From Roseiarcus sp963770275 (GTDB lineage: Bacteria > Pseudomonadota > Alphaproteobacteria > Rhizobiales > Beijerinckiaceae), in assembly GCA_963770275.1 (NCBI GenBank), contig CAVYPD010000035.1, positions 248,001 to 312,000 on the forward strand: a stretch of 64,000 nt of DNA. The letters are read 5' to 3'. The position numbers were made by a program, and so were the translations under genes. The stretch's first letter is position 1; every line of letters begins with the position of its first letter. The notes beneath the pieces were generated by a model. The model searched no databases. It was not told where the DNA came from and was given only the letters and a program-made list of their open reading frames with translations. Below, in pieces: positions 40,752 to 49,190 of this stretch.

Positions 40752-41501
40752 TCAGGCGATCGAGCGTACCGATCGGGCCTTGCGAAAGCCGGCGTAACCG
40801 AGCCCCGCAAAGCCAAGGAGCATCATCGCCCAGGTCGAAGGCTCTGGGACCGCCGACTTAATCTCGGTCTGACCTCGGTTGATCAGTTGCCCGAACGGCG
40901 TCAGTGTAAAGATCGCCTGTTCAGTCATTGAGAACGGCCCCGAATCGGAGACTATTCCAGCAAAATCATCGCTGAAGGCATCCACAATGCTAGTCGCGGT
41001 GTGGGTGAAGGTGTGGATCAAGTTTCCGGGAGTGTCGGTCGGAAGGTCAGCGCCCTGGCCGTTATTGGGATCGTCAAACCAGTTCATCGTGATCGACGAG
41101 CCGATCGCATTCTGCCAGGTGCCGGAGCCGGCAGTCTGGAAAGAGCTGACAGGACCTGCGAAGTCGGTGTCGCTCACAGCAACAGTCACGGTCTTGATTG
41201 CATTCGTGGTGTTGATAATCGAGAGTGAGGATGTGTTGAGAATGTCCGGCCCAGGATTGGCCGGCGTCCCGGTGGACGTCTGAATTGAGCCATTAATCAA
41301 GACACCGTTGATTACGCTGTTGGCGATCTGAATGGTGCCCACGGCCGGATTTAAGTCGCAAGCGGCTTGATCGACGCAAGCGCCCATGGTGCCGCTTATG
41401 TCCGTAATAATCTGTAAGGTGGCGTGGGCCGGGGCCGAGACGAACCCAAGCATCCCCGCGGCAGCCGCTCCGCACAACGATAGTCGAACTGATGTATTCA
41501 T
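40752..41501 (-). CDS. PEP-CTERM sorted secreted protein 2
   Basis: 249 residues. ATG 41501 gives MNTSVRLSLCGAAAAGMLGF then SAPAHA, a signal peptide. The mature domain is beta-rich with a cysteine pair (GACVDQAACDLNP) and repeated asparagine/threonine strands (IINTTNAIKTVTVAV, FTHTATSIVDAF). The C-terminus is VPEPSTWAMMLLGFAGLGYAG followed by FRKARS, the same sorting signal as its neighbours. A possible ribosome binding site, AAGGGGG, lies 9-15 bases upstream. It is longer than the tandem paralogues and shares no close sequence with them outside the ends. Confidence 0.85.
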   Translation of the reverse strand: MNTSVRLSLCGAAAAGMLGFVSAPAHATLQIITDISGTMGACVDQAACDLNPAVGTIQIANSVINGVLINGSIQTSTGTPANPGPDILNTSSLSIINTTNAIKTVTVAVSDTDFAGPVSSFQTAGSGTWQNAIGSSITMNWFDDPNNGQGADLPTDTPGNLIHTFTHTATSIVDAFSDDFAGIVSDSGPFSMTEQAIFTLTPFGQLINRGQTEIKSAVPEPSTWAMMLLGFAGLGYAGFRKARSVRSIA

Positions 41502-42201
41502 TTGCAAGACCCCCTTGCTCGTGGCCAACGCCACACACCGAACTCGCGAACTCTTACTGGGAACCTTAACTCGCTCAGACCCACACCGAGATTTACGTCT
41601 CTATTTCAACTTGGCAATTGGTAGAACTACCTAGCGGTTGAAATCAGCCGCAACTCCATTCCACAGCGTAACGGTCGTAATCTTACCTGTCAAGCCTGCT
41701 GCAACCTCTGGCGAGTATGTAGCCGAACGCCGGCCGCCGAGCAGCCGGATGATTTAGGATTATTTATACGTCCGGACTTGGACCCCTTGGCGCGAACGTC
41801 GTTCTGGCGTGGCCGATGGTTGTCGGCCGAACCACGGACGCGTTTACCGTAACAACTGGCCACGGTCGCGGCGATAAACTGGGCGGCAATCCAACGGATT
41901 AATGTCTTCCCACACCGGCGAACTGACCAGTCCAGACGATGCTCGCCAACTTGAATCGCAGAGCGCTGATCCTTCTTCTCGCCGGCTCCTTGTTCGATGC
42001 ACGTTCAACCAAACTCGGACGGCCTGCAGTCCACGCTCGATCACGTCAATGTTTTTCGCACTGCGGGAGAAATTAGCTTGGGCAAGGGGTCGGGCTGTCT
42101 TTACTTCTGCCGTCTCCTGGCCAGAGAAGCTTGCATAATCAATCACTTCGCGCCGCCGGCTGCACTTCGCGCTTATTTAGGAGCGGCGCAACGGTAGCGC
42201 C
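41502..42201. other. Spacer of about 700 bases without recognised gene
   Basis: Lies between the divergent PEP-CTERM genes. Moderately low GC in places (41740-41780). It must hold the promoter for protein 2. Open frames (for example around 41900-42140) show no domain or ribosome binding site. Nothing else seen. Confidence 0.4.
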
Positions 42202-42230
42202 TTGACAGCGTTCTTTTGTGCTGCTACCCC
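42202..42230 (+). promoter_or_regulatory. Conserved promoter of PEP-CTERM paralogue A
   Basis: TTGACA (42202-42207), a 17-base spacer, TACCCC (42225-42230). The same arrangement, with identical spacing, recurs at 43255 and 44282, each 36 bases before the ATG. The -35 is consensus; the -10 (CTACC) departs from TATAAT at its last positions, as often in alphaproteobacteria. A GGGGATTTTTAAG leader then carries the ribosome binding site. Confidence 0.7.
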
Positions 42231-42265
42231 ATAGTTGAGTGCGGTCGATTTAGGGGATTTTTAAG

Positions 42266-42934
42266 ATGCGCAAAACTTTAATCATGACGAGTGGGTTGGC
42301 TTGGTTGGCCCTGGCCGGAGCGGCAGGGGCCGCCCCGTTGGTTACGTTGACTCAAGGCCCTGAAGATCCACAGTACTTCGCTTCAGAGGCGGCAGGTCAG
42401 AATAACTTCACACTAGCCGGCATTACCTGGACGCTCGTGTCCGGTGTTGCCCACACCGACAAGGGGACTACCCCAGGTCAGTTTGCCGCTCCTTTGGGAA
42501 TGGGCAACGACCCGGTGACGGGCACAACGTACTTCGGTGTTGAAGGCGGCGGTGCGGAAATGGCGACTTGGGCGACGCCTCAGACCAGCCTCAGCATTTA
42601 TTGGGGCTCGATCGACGGCGACGTCGGCGAGACCATTAACAACTCGCTTGCGATAACCGTTGATGGCTATACGTTGACCGGCGAGGATTTGGTGGCGCTC
42701 GGAGCTCTGGGGCAAGGAAATGAAACCGACCCCCGTGACAACCAGTTGGTGACGATCACCGGTCTTGCACCTTTCACGCAGGTGGAGTTCGCCTCGACCG
42801 GCAATGCGTTTGAGTTCACCCTTGGTTCTGGGGTTCCGGAGCCGTCGACTTGGGCGATGATGGCCCTCGGATTCGTCGGACTTGGCTATGCTGCGTTCCG
42901 CCGGAACACGAAAGGTCGGGCGTTGGCGATCTGA
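42266..42934 (+). CDS. PEP-CTERM tandem paralogue A
   Basis: 222 residues: MRKTLIMTSGLAWLALAGAA, a signal peptide ending AGAA, then a domain of about 165 residues with QYFASEAAGQNNFTLAG, GVAHTDKGTTPGQFAAPLG, GTTYFGVEGGGAEMA, LSIYWGSIDGD, TVDGYTLTGEDLVALGA and VTITGLAPFTQVEFAS, then VPEPSTWAMMALGFVGLGY and AAFRRN. Two relatives follow at 43319 and 44345 with the same blocks in the same order. The domain matches no function I can name; the SIYWGSID and DGYTLTG strands suggest a beta-sandwich. Surface display or release through exosortase is the likely fate. Confidence 0.88.
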   Translation: MRKTLIMTSGLAWLALAGAAGAAPLVTLTQGPEDPQYFASEAAGQNNFTLAGITWTLVSGVAHTDKGTTPGQFAAPLGMGNDPVTGTTYFGVEGGGAEMATWATPQTSLSIYWGSIDGDVGETINNSLAITVDGYTLTGEDLVALGALGQGNETDPRDNQLVTITGLAPFTQVEFASTGNAFEFTLGSGVPEPSTWAMMALGFVGLGYAAFRRNTKGRALAI

Positions 42935-42961
42935 TCGCCTCTTTTTCTCGAAAGATCTGCG

Positions 42962-42992
42962 AAGGGCCGCCGTAAGGCGGCCCTTTCTTTTT
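42962..42992 (+). terminator. Rho-independent terminator after paralogue A
   Basis: AAGGGCCGCC, loop GTAA, GGCGGCCCTT, then TCTTTTT. A perfect 10-base stem with a T-run. Confidence 0.9.
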
Positions 42993-43254
42993 GCGTCGCT
43001 ACCAGTAGGTGTTCGGGTTCGCATGCCGCGTGCGGCACACGCGAGTCTCGCCAAGGCGGGTGCCGAGAGAGCCGCTGACCGCTTCGGCGACAGGAGCAAA
43101 AGTTTGCGTCGAAGGCGTGGGTTAACACTGTAACCACGAAGCCTCCCACCCAAGCTACTTGCCTTGTCTCAAGCTGAGCGAAATCAACGGTTTTCGACTG
43201 ATCGCCCGCCTTCCCTTTTCAGCTGCCTTCTGTTTGCGACCCAGCGGAAGGCTA

Positions 43255-43283
43255 TTGACCTTATCGATTTGTGGTGCTACCAC
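43255..43283 (+). promoter_or_regulatory. Conserved promoter of PEP-CTERM paralogue B
   Basis: TTGACC (43255-43260), 17-base spacer, TACCAC (43278-43283), then the leader GATTTAGGGGATTTTTAAG identical to that of paralogue A. The spacer upstream (42993-43254) repeats motifs of the next spacer, such as GGGTTAACACTGTA at 43119-43132 and 44163-44176. Confidence 0.7.
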
Positions 43284-43318
43284 ATAGTTGTGTGCGGCCG
43301 ATTTAGGGGATTTTTAAG

Positions 43319-43975
43319 ATGCGCAAAACTTTACTGATGACGACAGGGTTGGCTTGGCTGGCCCTGACTGGAGCGGCCAGCGCCGCCATACAGGTTGTAC
43401 GGACGCCAGAGACTGCACTGAGTCCAAACTATTTCGTCGGGCAAACGATCGGCTCGCACGATTTCACGGTCGGTACCGATACTTGGAGTCTCTTGTCCGG
43501 TTCCGCTGGAATCGCGAGTGGGACGACGCCTAATGTTTCTGCGGATCCTTTGGGAGACACGTTGCCCTATATGTCTGTTGAGGGCGGCGGCACGGAACAG
43601 GTGGTCTTCGGCACGGCTCGGACCAGCATTTCCATTTACTGGGGTTCGATCGACGGGAACCAGGGCGGGAACAACAATCTGAATACGTTTGCGGTCACTA
43701 TCGATGGCTATACGTTGACGGGCGCGGATCTGGTGTTGCTAGGAGCGACGGGCACAGGCGACCAGACATCACCTGGCGGTAACGAGTTGATTACGATTAC
43801 TGGTCTCGGTCCGTTCACGACTGCGACGTTCTCCTCCACCAACAATGCGTTTGAGTTCGCCCTCGGTTCTGCCGTTCCGGAGCCCTCGACCTGGGCGATG
43901 ATGATGCTTGGGTTTGCCGGACTTGGCTATGCCGCGTTCCGCCGGAACACGAAGGGTCGGGCGTTGGCGATCTGA
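43319..43975 (+). CDS. PEP-CTERM tandem paralogue B
   Basis: 218 residues: signal peptide MRKTLLMTTGLAWLALTGAA, then YFVGQTIGSHDFTVGTD, SVEGGGTEQVVFGTARTS, ISIYWGSIDGN, TIDGYTLTGADLVLLGA, ITITGLGPFTTATFSS, and AVPEPSTWAMMMLGFAGLGY with AAFRRN. The identity with A is highest in the signal peptide, the middle IYWGSIDG strands and the sorting signal, and lower in the early part, where A has PLVTLTQGPEDP and B has VVRTPETALSP. Same promoter, leader and terminator type: a duplicated transcription unit. Confidence 0.88.
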   Translation: MRKTLLMTTGLAWLALTGAASAAIQVVRTPETALSPNYFVGQTIGSHDFTVGTDTWSLLSGSAGIASGTTPNVSADPLGDTLPYMSVEGGGTEQVVFGTARTSISIYWGSIDGNQGGNNNLNTFAVTIDGYTLTGADLVLLGATGTGDQTSPGGNELITITGLGPFTTATFSSTNNAFEFALGSAVPEPSTWAMMMLGFAGLGYAAFRRNTKGRALAI

Positions 43976-44001
43976 TCGCCTCTCGCTCTTGAAACATCTG
44001 C

Positions 44002-44033
44002 AAGGGGCCGCCGCGAGGCGGCCTTTTCTTTTT
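44002..44033 (+). terminator. Rho-independent terminator after paralogue B
   Basis: AAGGGGCCGCC, loop GCGA, GGCGGCCTTTT, CTTTTT. Same hairpin as the other two with one extra G. Confidence 0.88.
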
Positions 44034-44281
44034 GTGCTGGGACGTTGACATCGGGAAGATCTTCGACTCCTCGTGCGGCCCCGAGCTCCCTAAGCGGGCT
44101 GTCCGAGGCGGCGGTGAACCTGTTCGACGGCCATGATGCAGAAATTTTGAGTCAAAGGCTTGGGTTAACACTGTACCCCCATCCTCGCGTCAGGATATCG
44201 CCGCCTGGTCTCGGCTGAGCGAAATCAACGCTTTCGACCGATTGCTCAACTCAATTTTCAGCGGCCCGCTGTGGAATACTA

Positions 44282-44310
44282 TTGACATCGCCGATTTGTA
44301 ATGTTACCGC
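44282..44310 (+). promoter_or_regulatory. Conserved promoter of PEP-CTERM paralogue C
   Basis: TTGACA (44282-44287), 17-base spacer, TACCGC (44305-44310), then a diverged leader ending GGGGAATATTAATATG. Distances to the ATG are the same as in A and B to within a base. Confidence 0.68.
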
Positions 44311-44344
44311 CAAATTGTGTACAGTCTGTTTGGGGAATATTAAT

Positions 44345-45025
44345 ATGCGCAAGATTTTATTGGTGACGACAGGGCTGGCTTGGTTGGCCTTAACCGGTTC
44401 GGCCGGCGCCGTGCAGGTTCAACTGACCCCAGGACCACAAAACCCGCAGTACTTCGCGGCCCTAGCCGCCCATCAGAACGGCTTTACGATCAACGGCGCG
44501 ACTTGGACGAACGCCGGCGGCGTTGCCGAAACCGAGAAGGGGACCTTGCCGAACGTTTATGCCGCTCCTCTGGGAATGGGCACGGATCCGTTGACCGGCA
44601 CGACCTATATGGCCGTGGAGGGTGGCGGCACGGAAATGGTGACCTTCGCGACGCCTCAGACCAGCCTCCAAATCTATTGGGGCTCGATCGATGGCACACC
44701 GCAAAACATGAACTCGTTTGCGGTCTCCATTGACGGCTATACTTTGACCGGCACGGATTTGGTGAACTTGGGAGCGGCTGGGAACGGTTCCCAGACCGAT
44801 CCGGCCGCGAACCAACTGGTAGCGATTACCGGCCTTGGCCCTTTCACGACTGCGACGTTTACCTCGACCGCCAATGCGTTCGAGTTCAGCCTAGTTACAC
44901 CCACCGTTAACCAAACTGGCGGTTCTCCGGAGCCGTCGACCTGGGCGATGATGATGCTTGGATTTGCCGGTCTTGGCTACGCCGCGTTCCGCCGGAACTC
45001 GAAGGGTCGAGCGGTCGCCATCTGA
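44345..45025 (+). CDS. PEP-CTERM tandem paralogue C
   Basis: 226 residues starting MRKILLVTTGLAWLALTGSA at ATG 44345 (an upstream in-frame start would include the promoter and is rejected). Blocks: PQYFAALAAHQNGFTI, GVAETEKGTLPNVYAAPLG, TTYMAVEGGGTEMVTFAT, LQIYWGSIDGTPQN, SIDGYTLTGTDLVNLGA, and a short extra insert TPTVNQTGGS before PEPSTWAMMMLGFAGLGY. The DNA around it is close to that of A and B, with the insert specific to C. Part of a tandem array of three. Confidence 0.88.
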   Translation: MRKILLVTTGLAWLALTGSAGAVQVQLTPGPQNPQYFAALAAHQNGFTINGATWTNAGGVAETEKGTLPNVYAAPLGMGTDPLTGTTYMAVEGGGTEMVTFATPQTSLQIYWGSIDGTPQNMNSFAVSIDGYTLTGTDLVNLGAAGNGSQTDPAANQLVAITGLGPFTTATFTSTANAFEFSLVTPTVNQTGGSPEPSTWAMMMLGFAGLGYAAFRRNSKGRAVAI

Positions 45026-45050
45026 TCCGTTTCGTCTCGAAATATATGCG

Positions 45051-45081
45051 AAGGGCCGCCGCGAGGCGGCCCTTTCTTTTT
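45051..45081 (+). terminator. Rho-independent terminator after paralogue C
   Basis: AAGGGCCGCC, loop GCGA, GGCGGCCCTT, TCTTTTT; perfect stem. It also bounds the array from the convergent mmcB gene. Confidence 0.9.
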
Positions 45082-45141
45082 GCGGTCAGGCTTCCGCGAG
45101 TTCAAGCAATCGCGCGCGCCGGCCTAAGCTCCGCTTGCCGA

Positions 45142-45615
45142 TTAGAATTCCAACATTGCCGCCGGATCGGCCAGACGATGCAGTCGATCGGCGGCCGCCA
45201 GGGCGAAGCGTAGCAAGAGCGCACGGCGGCTGGCCGGCGCCATGCGCCTGAGTTCGGCCTCGCGCACGATCTCCGCGCCATAAGGGTCTGCCACGATGAG
45301 ACCCGCTTCGAGGGGCATTACGTCGACCGGCGTATGCTCCGAAATGGCGAAATAGAGGCGGTCGCAGCAGGCGGCGTAGTCGCGCCACTTGCGGTCGGCG
45401 CGAAAGTCCGCTGGCGACGACTTGACCTCGACGATGATCACTTCGCCGTCGTGATTGACCGCCGCGATATCAGCGCGCCGACCGTCCGTCAGCGCGAGCT
45501 CGGTTACGCTCGAGAAGCCGCGCGCGCGGAGAAGCCGCCGCACCCCGCGGGCGATCATCAGCGCCGTCTCCGACTGCCGCCCGTCCGGTGGAAGGGTTTG
45601 CATTTCCTTCCACAT
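45142..45615 (-). CDS. mmcB: MmcB family DNA repair protein
   Basis: 157 residues of the DUF1052/MmcB family, found in alphaproteobacteria as a SOS- or DNA-damage-linked protein. The core is a PD-(D/E)xK nuclease-like fold: GRRADIAAVNHDG, then VIIVEVKSSPADFRADRKW, with the aspartate and the E-x-K lysine in place, and CDRLYFAIS. It has no membrane segment. The ATG at 45615 overlaps the GMC oxidoreductase stop (TGATG); a second start at 45603 (MQTLPPDG) is possible. Coupling to the upstream operon is unusual. Confidence 0.85.
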   Translation of the reverse strand: MWKEMQTLPPDGRQSETALMIARGVRRLLRARGFSSVTELALTDGRRADIAAVNHDGEVIIVEVKSSPADFRADRKWRDYAACCDRLYFAISEHTPVDVMPLEAGLIVADPYGAEIVREAELRRMAPASRRALLLRFALAAADRLHRLADPAAMLEF

Positions 45616-47230
45616 CAGGCGACTCCAGCCTCGGCGAGGATCATCTCTGCCGCCTTCTCGGCGATCATCATCGTCGGCGAACCCGTATTACCTGAGGTAA
45701 TGCGCGGCATCACCGACGCGTCGGCGACACGTAAGCCTCCAAGGCCGTGGACCCTCAGCCGTTCGTCGACCACAGCGAAACGATCCTGCGCCAATCCCAT
45801 CTTCGCGGTGCCGACGGGGTGGAAGATCGTCGTGCCGATCTCGCCCGCCGCCCGCATAAGCTCATCCTCCGACTGCAAGTTTGCGCCAGGCTTGAGTTCT
45901 TGCGGCGCGTAACGCGCGAGCGCGGGCGCTGCGGTCAGGCGTCGCGTAAGCCGGATCGAGTCCAAAGCCACCCGCTGATCGGAGAAAGCCGACAGATAGT
46001 TCGGTTGGATAACCGGCGCGGCGCGCGGGTCGGCGCTCGAGGCGTGGCTCGAGCCGCGGCTCTCCGGCCGCAGGTTGCAGACGCTGACCGTTATCGCCGG
46101 ATAGGGATGCATGGGCTCGCCGAAACGATCGAGCGACAGTGGCTGGACGTGGAATTCGATATTGGCGGTGGCGTAGTCAGGCGAGGACTTGGCGAACAAT
46201 CCAAGTTGCGACGGCGCCATCGTCAGCGGCCCGCGACGGCGAAAGCCATAGTCGAGCCCCATCATCGCCCGCTTGAGCCGCGACTGATAGTCGACATTGA
46301 GCGTGCGCGCGCCGGTGACGCCAAAGATGGCTCTCAGCTGCAGATGGTCCTGCAGATTTTCGCCGACTCCCGGGAGAGCGTGAACGACCGAAGCGCCGAT
46401 CGCCTTGAGACGATCCGGGTCCCCCACGCCCGAAAGCTCCAACAGCTGGGGCGAGCCGATCGCGCCCGCGGCCAGAATGACTTCGCCCGCTCGCCCGCGC
46501 CTCGCGGCTGACGCCATGCTCGAGTGAAGCGCAAGCCCGTGGCGCGGCGACCCTCGAACAGAATCCGCTCCACATGCGCGCCGGTCGCAAGACGCAGGTT
46601 CGGCCGCTTGAGGATCGGCTTCAAAAACGCCGTCGCCGCGCTCCACCGCCGCCCGCGGCGCTGGTTGACCTCGAAATAGCCGGAGCCTTCGTTGTCGCCC
46701 TGATTGAAGTCGGCGATCTTCGGAATGCCGATTTCGACCCCGGCCTCGCGCACCGCGTCGAGGATCGGCCAGGAGACGCGCGGGCGCTCGACCCGCCATT
46801 CGCCGCCGGAGCCGTGCAGCTCGCTCGTGCCCCCGTGGTGGTCCTCCTGGCGGAGAAAATAGGGCAGCACGTCGTCCCAGCCCCAGCCGGCAAGACCGAG
46901 TTGGCGCCAGCCGTCATAGTCGGCCGCCTGCCCGCGCATATAGATCATGGCGTTGATGGCCGACGAGCCGCCCACCACGCGCCCGCGCGGATAGGCGATC
47001 GAGCGGCCGCCCAAATTTGGCTCTGGCGCCGTCTTGAACATCCAGTCCGCGCGCGGATTGCCGATCGCATAGAGGTAGCCGACGGGAATATGGAACCAGA
47101 TCCAATTGTCGCGGCCGCCAGCCTCGACGAGGAGCACGCGGTTGCGGGGATCGCGGCTCAGCCGATTGGCGAGCACGCAGCCGGCCGAGCCGGCGCCGAC
47201 GACGATGAAATCGTAGGTCTCGACGCTCAT
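45615..47230 (-). CDS. GMC family FAD oxidoreductase (choline/alcohol dehydrogenase-like), frameshifted
   Basis: About 537 residues. ATG 47230 overlaps the dppF stop (ATGA). N-terminal DFIVVGAGSAGCVLANRLS and LLVEAGGRDNW bind FAD; GRVVGGSSAINAMIYMRG is the GMC signature 1; two closely spaced +1 breaks (about 46525 and 46495) lead to EVILAAGAIGSPQLLELSG (signature 2), GVGENLQDHLQ, HPVGTAKMG with the catalytic histidine and NTGSPTMMIAEKAAE. Substrate is uncertain: the family covers choline, long-chain alcohols and polyethylene glycol. Its place at the end of a peptide/opine-type ABC operon suggests oxidation of the imported compound. Confidence 0.87.
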
Positions 47231-48188
47231 GCCGCGACGGCCCAGCAGGCGACGTCGCGGCCCTGCTTGCGCTCGAGCGGCGGCTTCTCGACGCGGCATC
47301 GGTCAAAGGCCAGCCGGCAGCGCGGATGAAACGCGCACCCGGGCGGCGGCGCGAAGGGCGATGGCGGCTCGCCGGAGAGCAGGATGCGCTGGCGCTTGGC
47401 GGTCGGGTCGGCGACCGGCGTCGCGGACAGGAGCGCTTGCGTATAGGGATGCTGCGGGCGGTCGAAGATCGCGGCGCGCTCGCCGATCTCGACCGCATTG
47501 CCGAGGTAGATCACCATCACCTCGTCAGCAATGTGGCGCACGACCGAAAGATCGTGCGAGACGAACACATAGGCAAGCGCAAATTCCTCCTGCAAGCTGG
47601 CGAGCAGGTTAAGCGCCTGGGCGCGGATTGAAACGTCGAGCGCCGACACCGGCTCGTCGAGCACCAGGATCTTCGGCTTCAGCATGAGTGCGCGCGCGAT
47701 GGCGATGCGCTGGCGCTGTCCACCGGAGAACATATGCGGGTAGCGATGATAATATTCGGGCCTCAAGCCGACCTTGGCCATGATCGACAGAGCCTCGGTC
47801 TTGCGCTCGGCGGGACTGAGGCTCGTGTTGACGAGCAGCGGCTCCTCGAGCGCCTTGCCGATCGTCTGGCGCGGGTTGAGCGACCCATAGGGGTTCTGAA
47901 ACACGATCTGGATTTCCCGCCTGAGACGCGCCTCGTCGCAGCGCTCGCATGCGCGACATCCTCGCCGTCGATCAGGAGCGAGCCCGCGGTCGGATTTTCG
48001 ATCAAGGTGAGCAGCCGCGCCAAGGTCGATTTGCCGGAGCCGGATTCGCCGACCACCGCCAGCGTGCGCCCGGCCTCAAGCGAGAAGGACACGCCGGCGA
48101 GCGCCTTGATCGTCGCGTGGGAGCGGAAGGCGCCACGCGAGACGGAGTAATCCCGTGTCAGACCCCTGGCCTCGAGGACGGCGGTCAC
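47227..48188 (-). CDS. dppF: Dipeptide/oligopeptide ABC transporter ATP-binding protein DppF, frameshifted
   Basis: Second ATPase of the importer. First frame: VLEARGLTRDYSVSRG, Walker A VVGESGSGKSTLARLL; a break at about 47930-47950 enters QIVFQNPYGSLNPRQTIG, HMFSGGQRQRIAIARAL (signature), LVLDEPVSALDVSIRAQ (Walker B), FVSHDLSVVRHIAD, and the C-terminal oligopeptide/dipeptide domain with GCAFHPRCRLAFDRC, whose cysteines may bind an Fe-S cluster or metal as in relatives. About 319 residues. ATGA overlaps on both sides. Confidence 0.9.
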
Positions 48189-49190
48189 GAGGCCGCCCCT
48201 TGCAGTGCGAGCGCAGTTGGAATTCCGGCGACCAACGGCGTCAGGCAGCGCGCGCGGCCAAGCGCGGGCTCAGCCGGCGGCGGCTCGGCATCATGGCAGG
48301 CGTCGAAAACATAGGCGCAGCGCGGCGAGAACACGCAGCCGCGCGGGCGGTCGAACGGCCCCGGCACGACGCCCGGGATGGCGGGCAGTCGCCGTCCGTT
48401 CGCTCGCTCCGGCAACGCCGCCAGAAGGGCTGCGGTATAGGGGTGGTGGGGATCGGCGAACATTGCGCGCGTGGCGTTCATCTCCATCTGCTGGCCGGCA
48501 TATTGGACAATGACCCGGTCGGCGGTTTCGGCGACCACTCCCATGTCATGGGTGATGAGCACGAGCCCCATCCCGTTGTCGCGACGCTCTCGCATCAGAA
48601 GGTCGAGGATTTGCGCCTGAATGGTGACATCGAGCGCGGTCGTCGGCTCGTCCGCGATCAGGAGTTTGGGCCGGCAGGCAAGCGCCATCGCGATCATGAC
48701 GCGCTGGCTCATGCCGCCCGAAAGCTGGTGGGGATAGGCGCGGGCGCGGCGCTCGGGATCGGGAATCCCGACCTCGGTGAGAAGCTCGACGATCCGCCGG
48801 TCGCGCTCGGCCCGATTGAGATCGAGGTGCGTCTTCAGCGTTTCGCCGATCTGAAAGCCGACGGTGAAGCAGGGATTGAGCGACGACATCGGCTCCTGGA
48901 AGATCATCGCCATGTCCTTGCCGGCGATGCGGCGCCGCTCGCGGACGCTCATCGACAGGAGATCAGCGCCGTCGAAGGCCATGCGGTCGGCGGTCACGGT
49001 CGCGGTCGGAGGCAAGAGGCCCATCGCCGCCAGCATCGCCACCGACTTGCCGGAGCCGGATTCGCCGACGATCGCCAGCACTTCGTTGCGCTCGAGCGTC
49101 AGGTCGAACCCGTCCACCGCCGTGAACGGCGCCGTGCCGTGTCGCGAACGAGACGGAGAGGTTGCGGATTTCGAGCAGAGGCAGCGCCAT
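48185..49190 (-). CDS. dppD: Dipeptide/oligopeptide ABC transporter ATP-binding protein DppD, frameshifted
   Basis: First ATPase of the importer. ATG 49190 gives MALPLLEIRNLSVSFATRHG; a +1 break near 49135 leads to VDGFDLTLERNEVLAIVG, Walker A GESGSGKSVAML, MIFQEPMSSLNPCFTVG, HQLSGGMSQRVMIAMAL, LLIADEPTTALDVTIQAQ and LITHDMGVVAETAD, then a C-terminal domain with GCVFSPRCAYVFDAC. About 334 residues. Its start shares one base with the dppC stop (TGATG). Confidence 0.9.

Noticed and set aside
40537..40797. Plus-strand open frame overlapping the end of PEP-CTERM protein 2
   Set aside because: Low-complexity basic tail, crosses a terminator-like hairpin and the opposite gene; no supporting signal.
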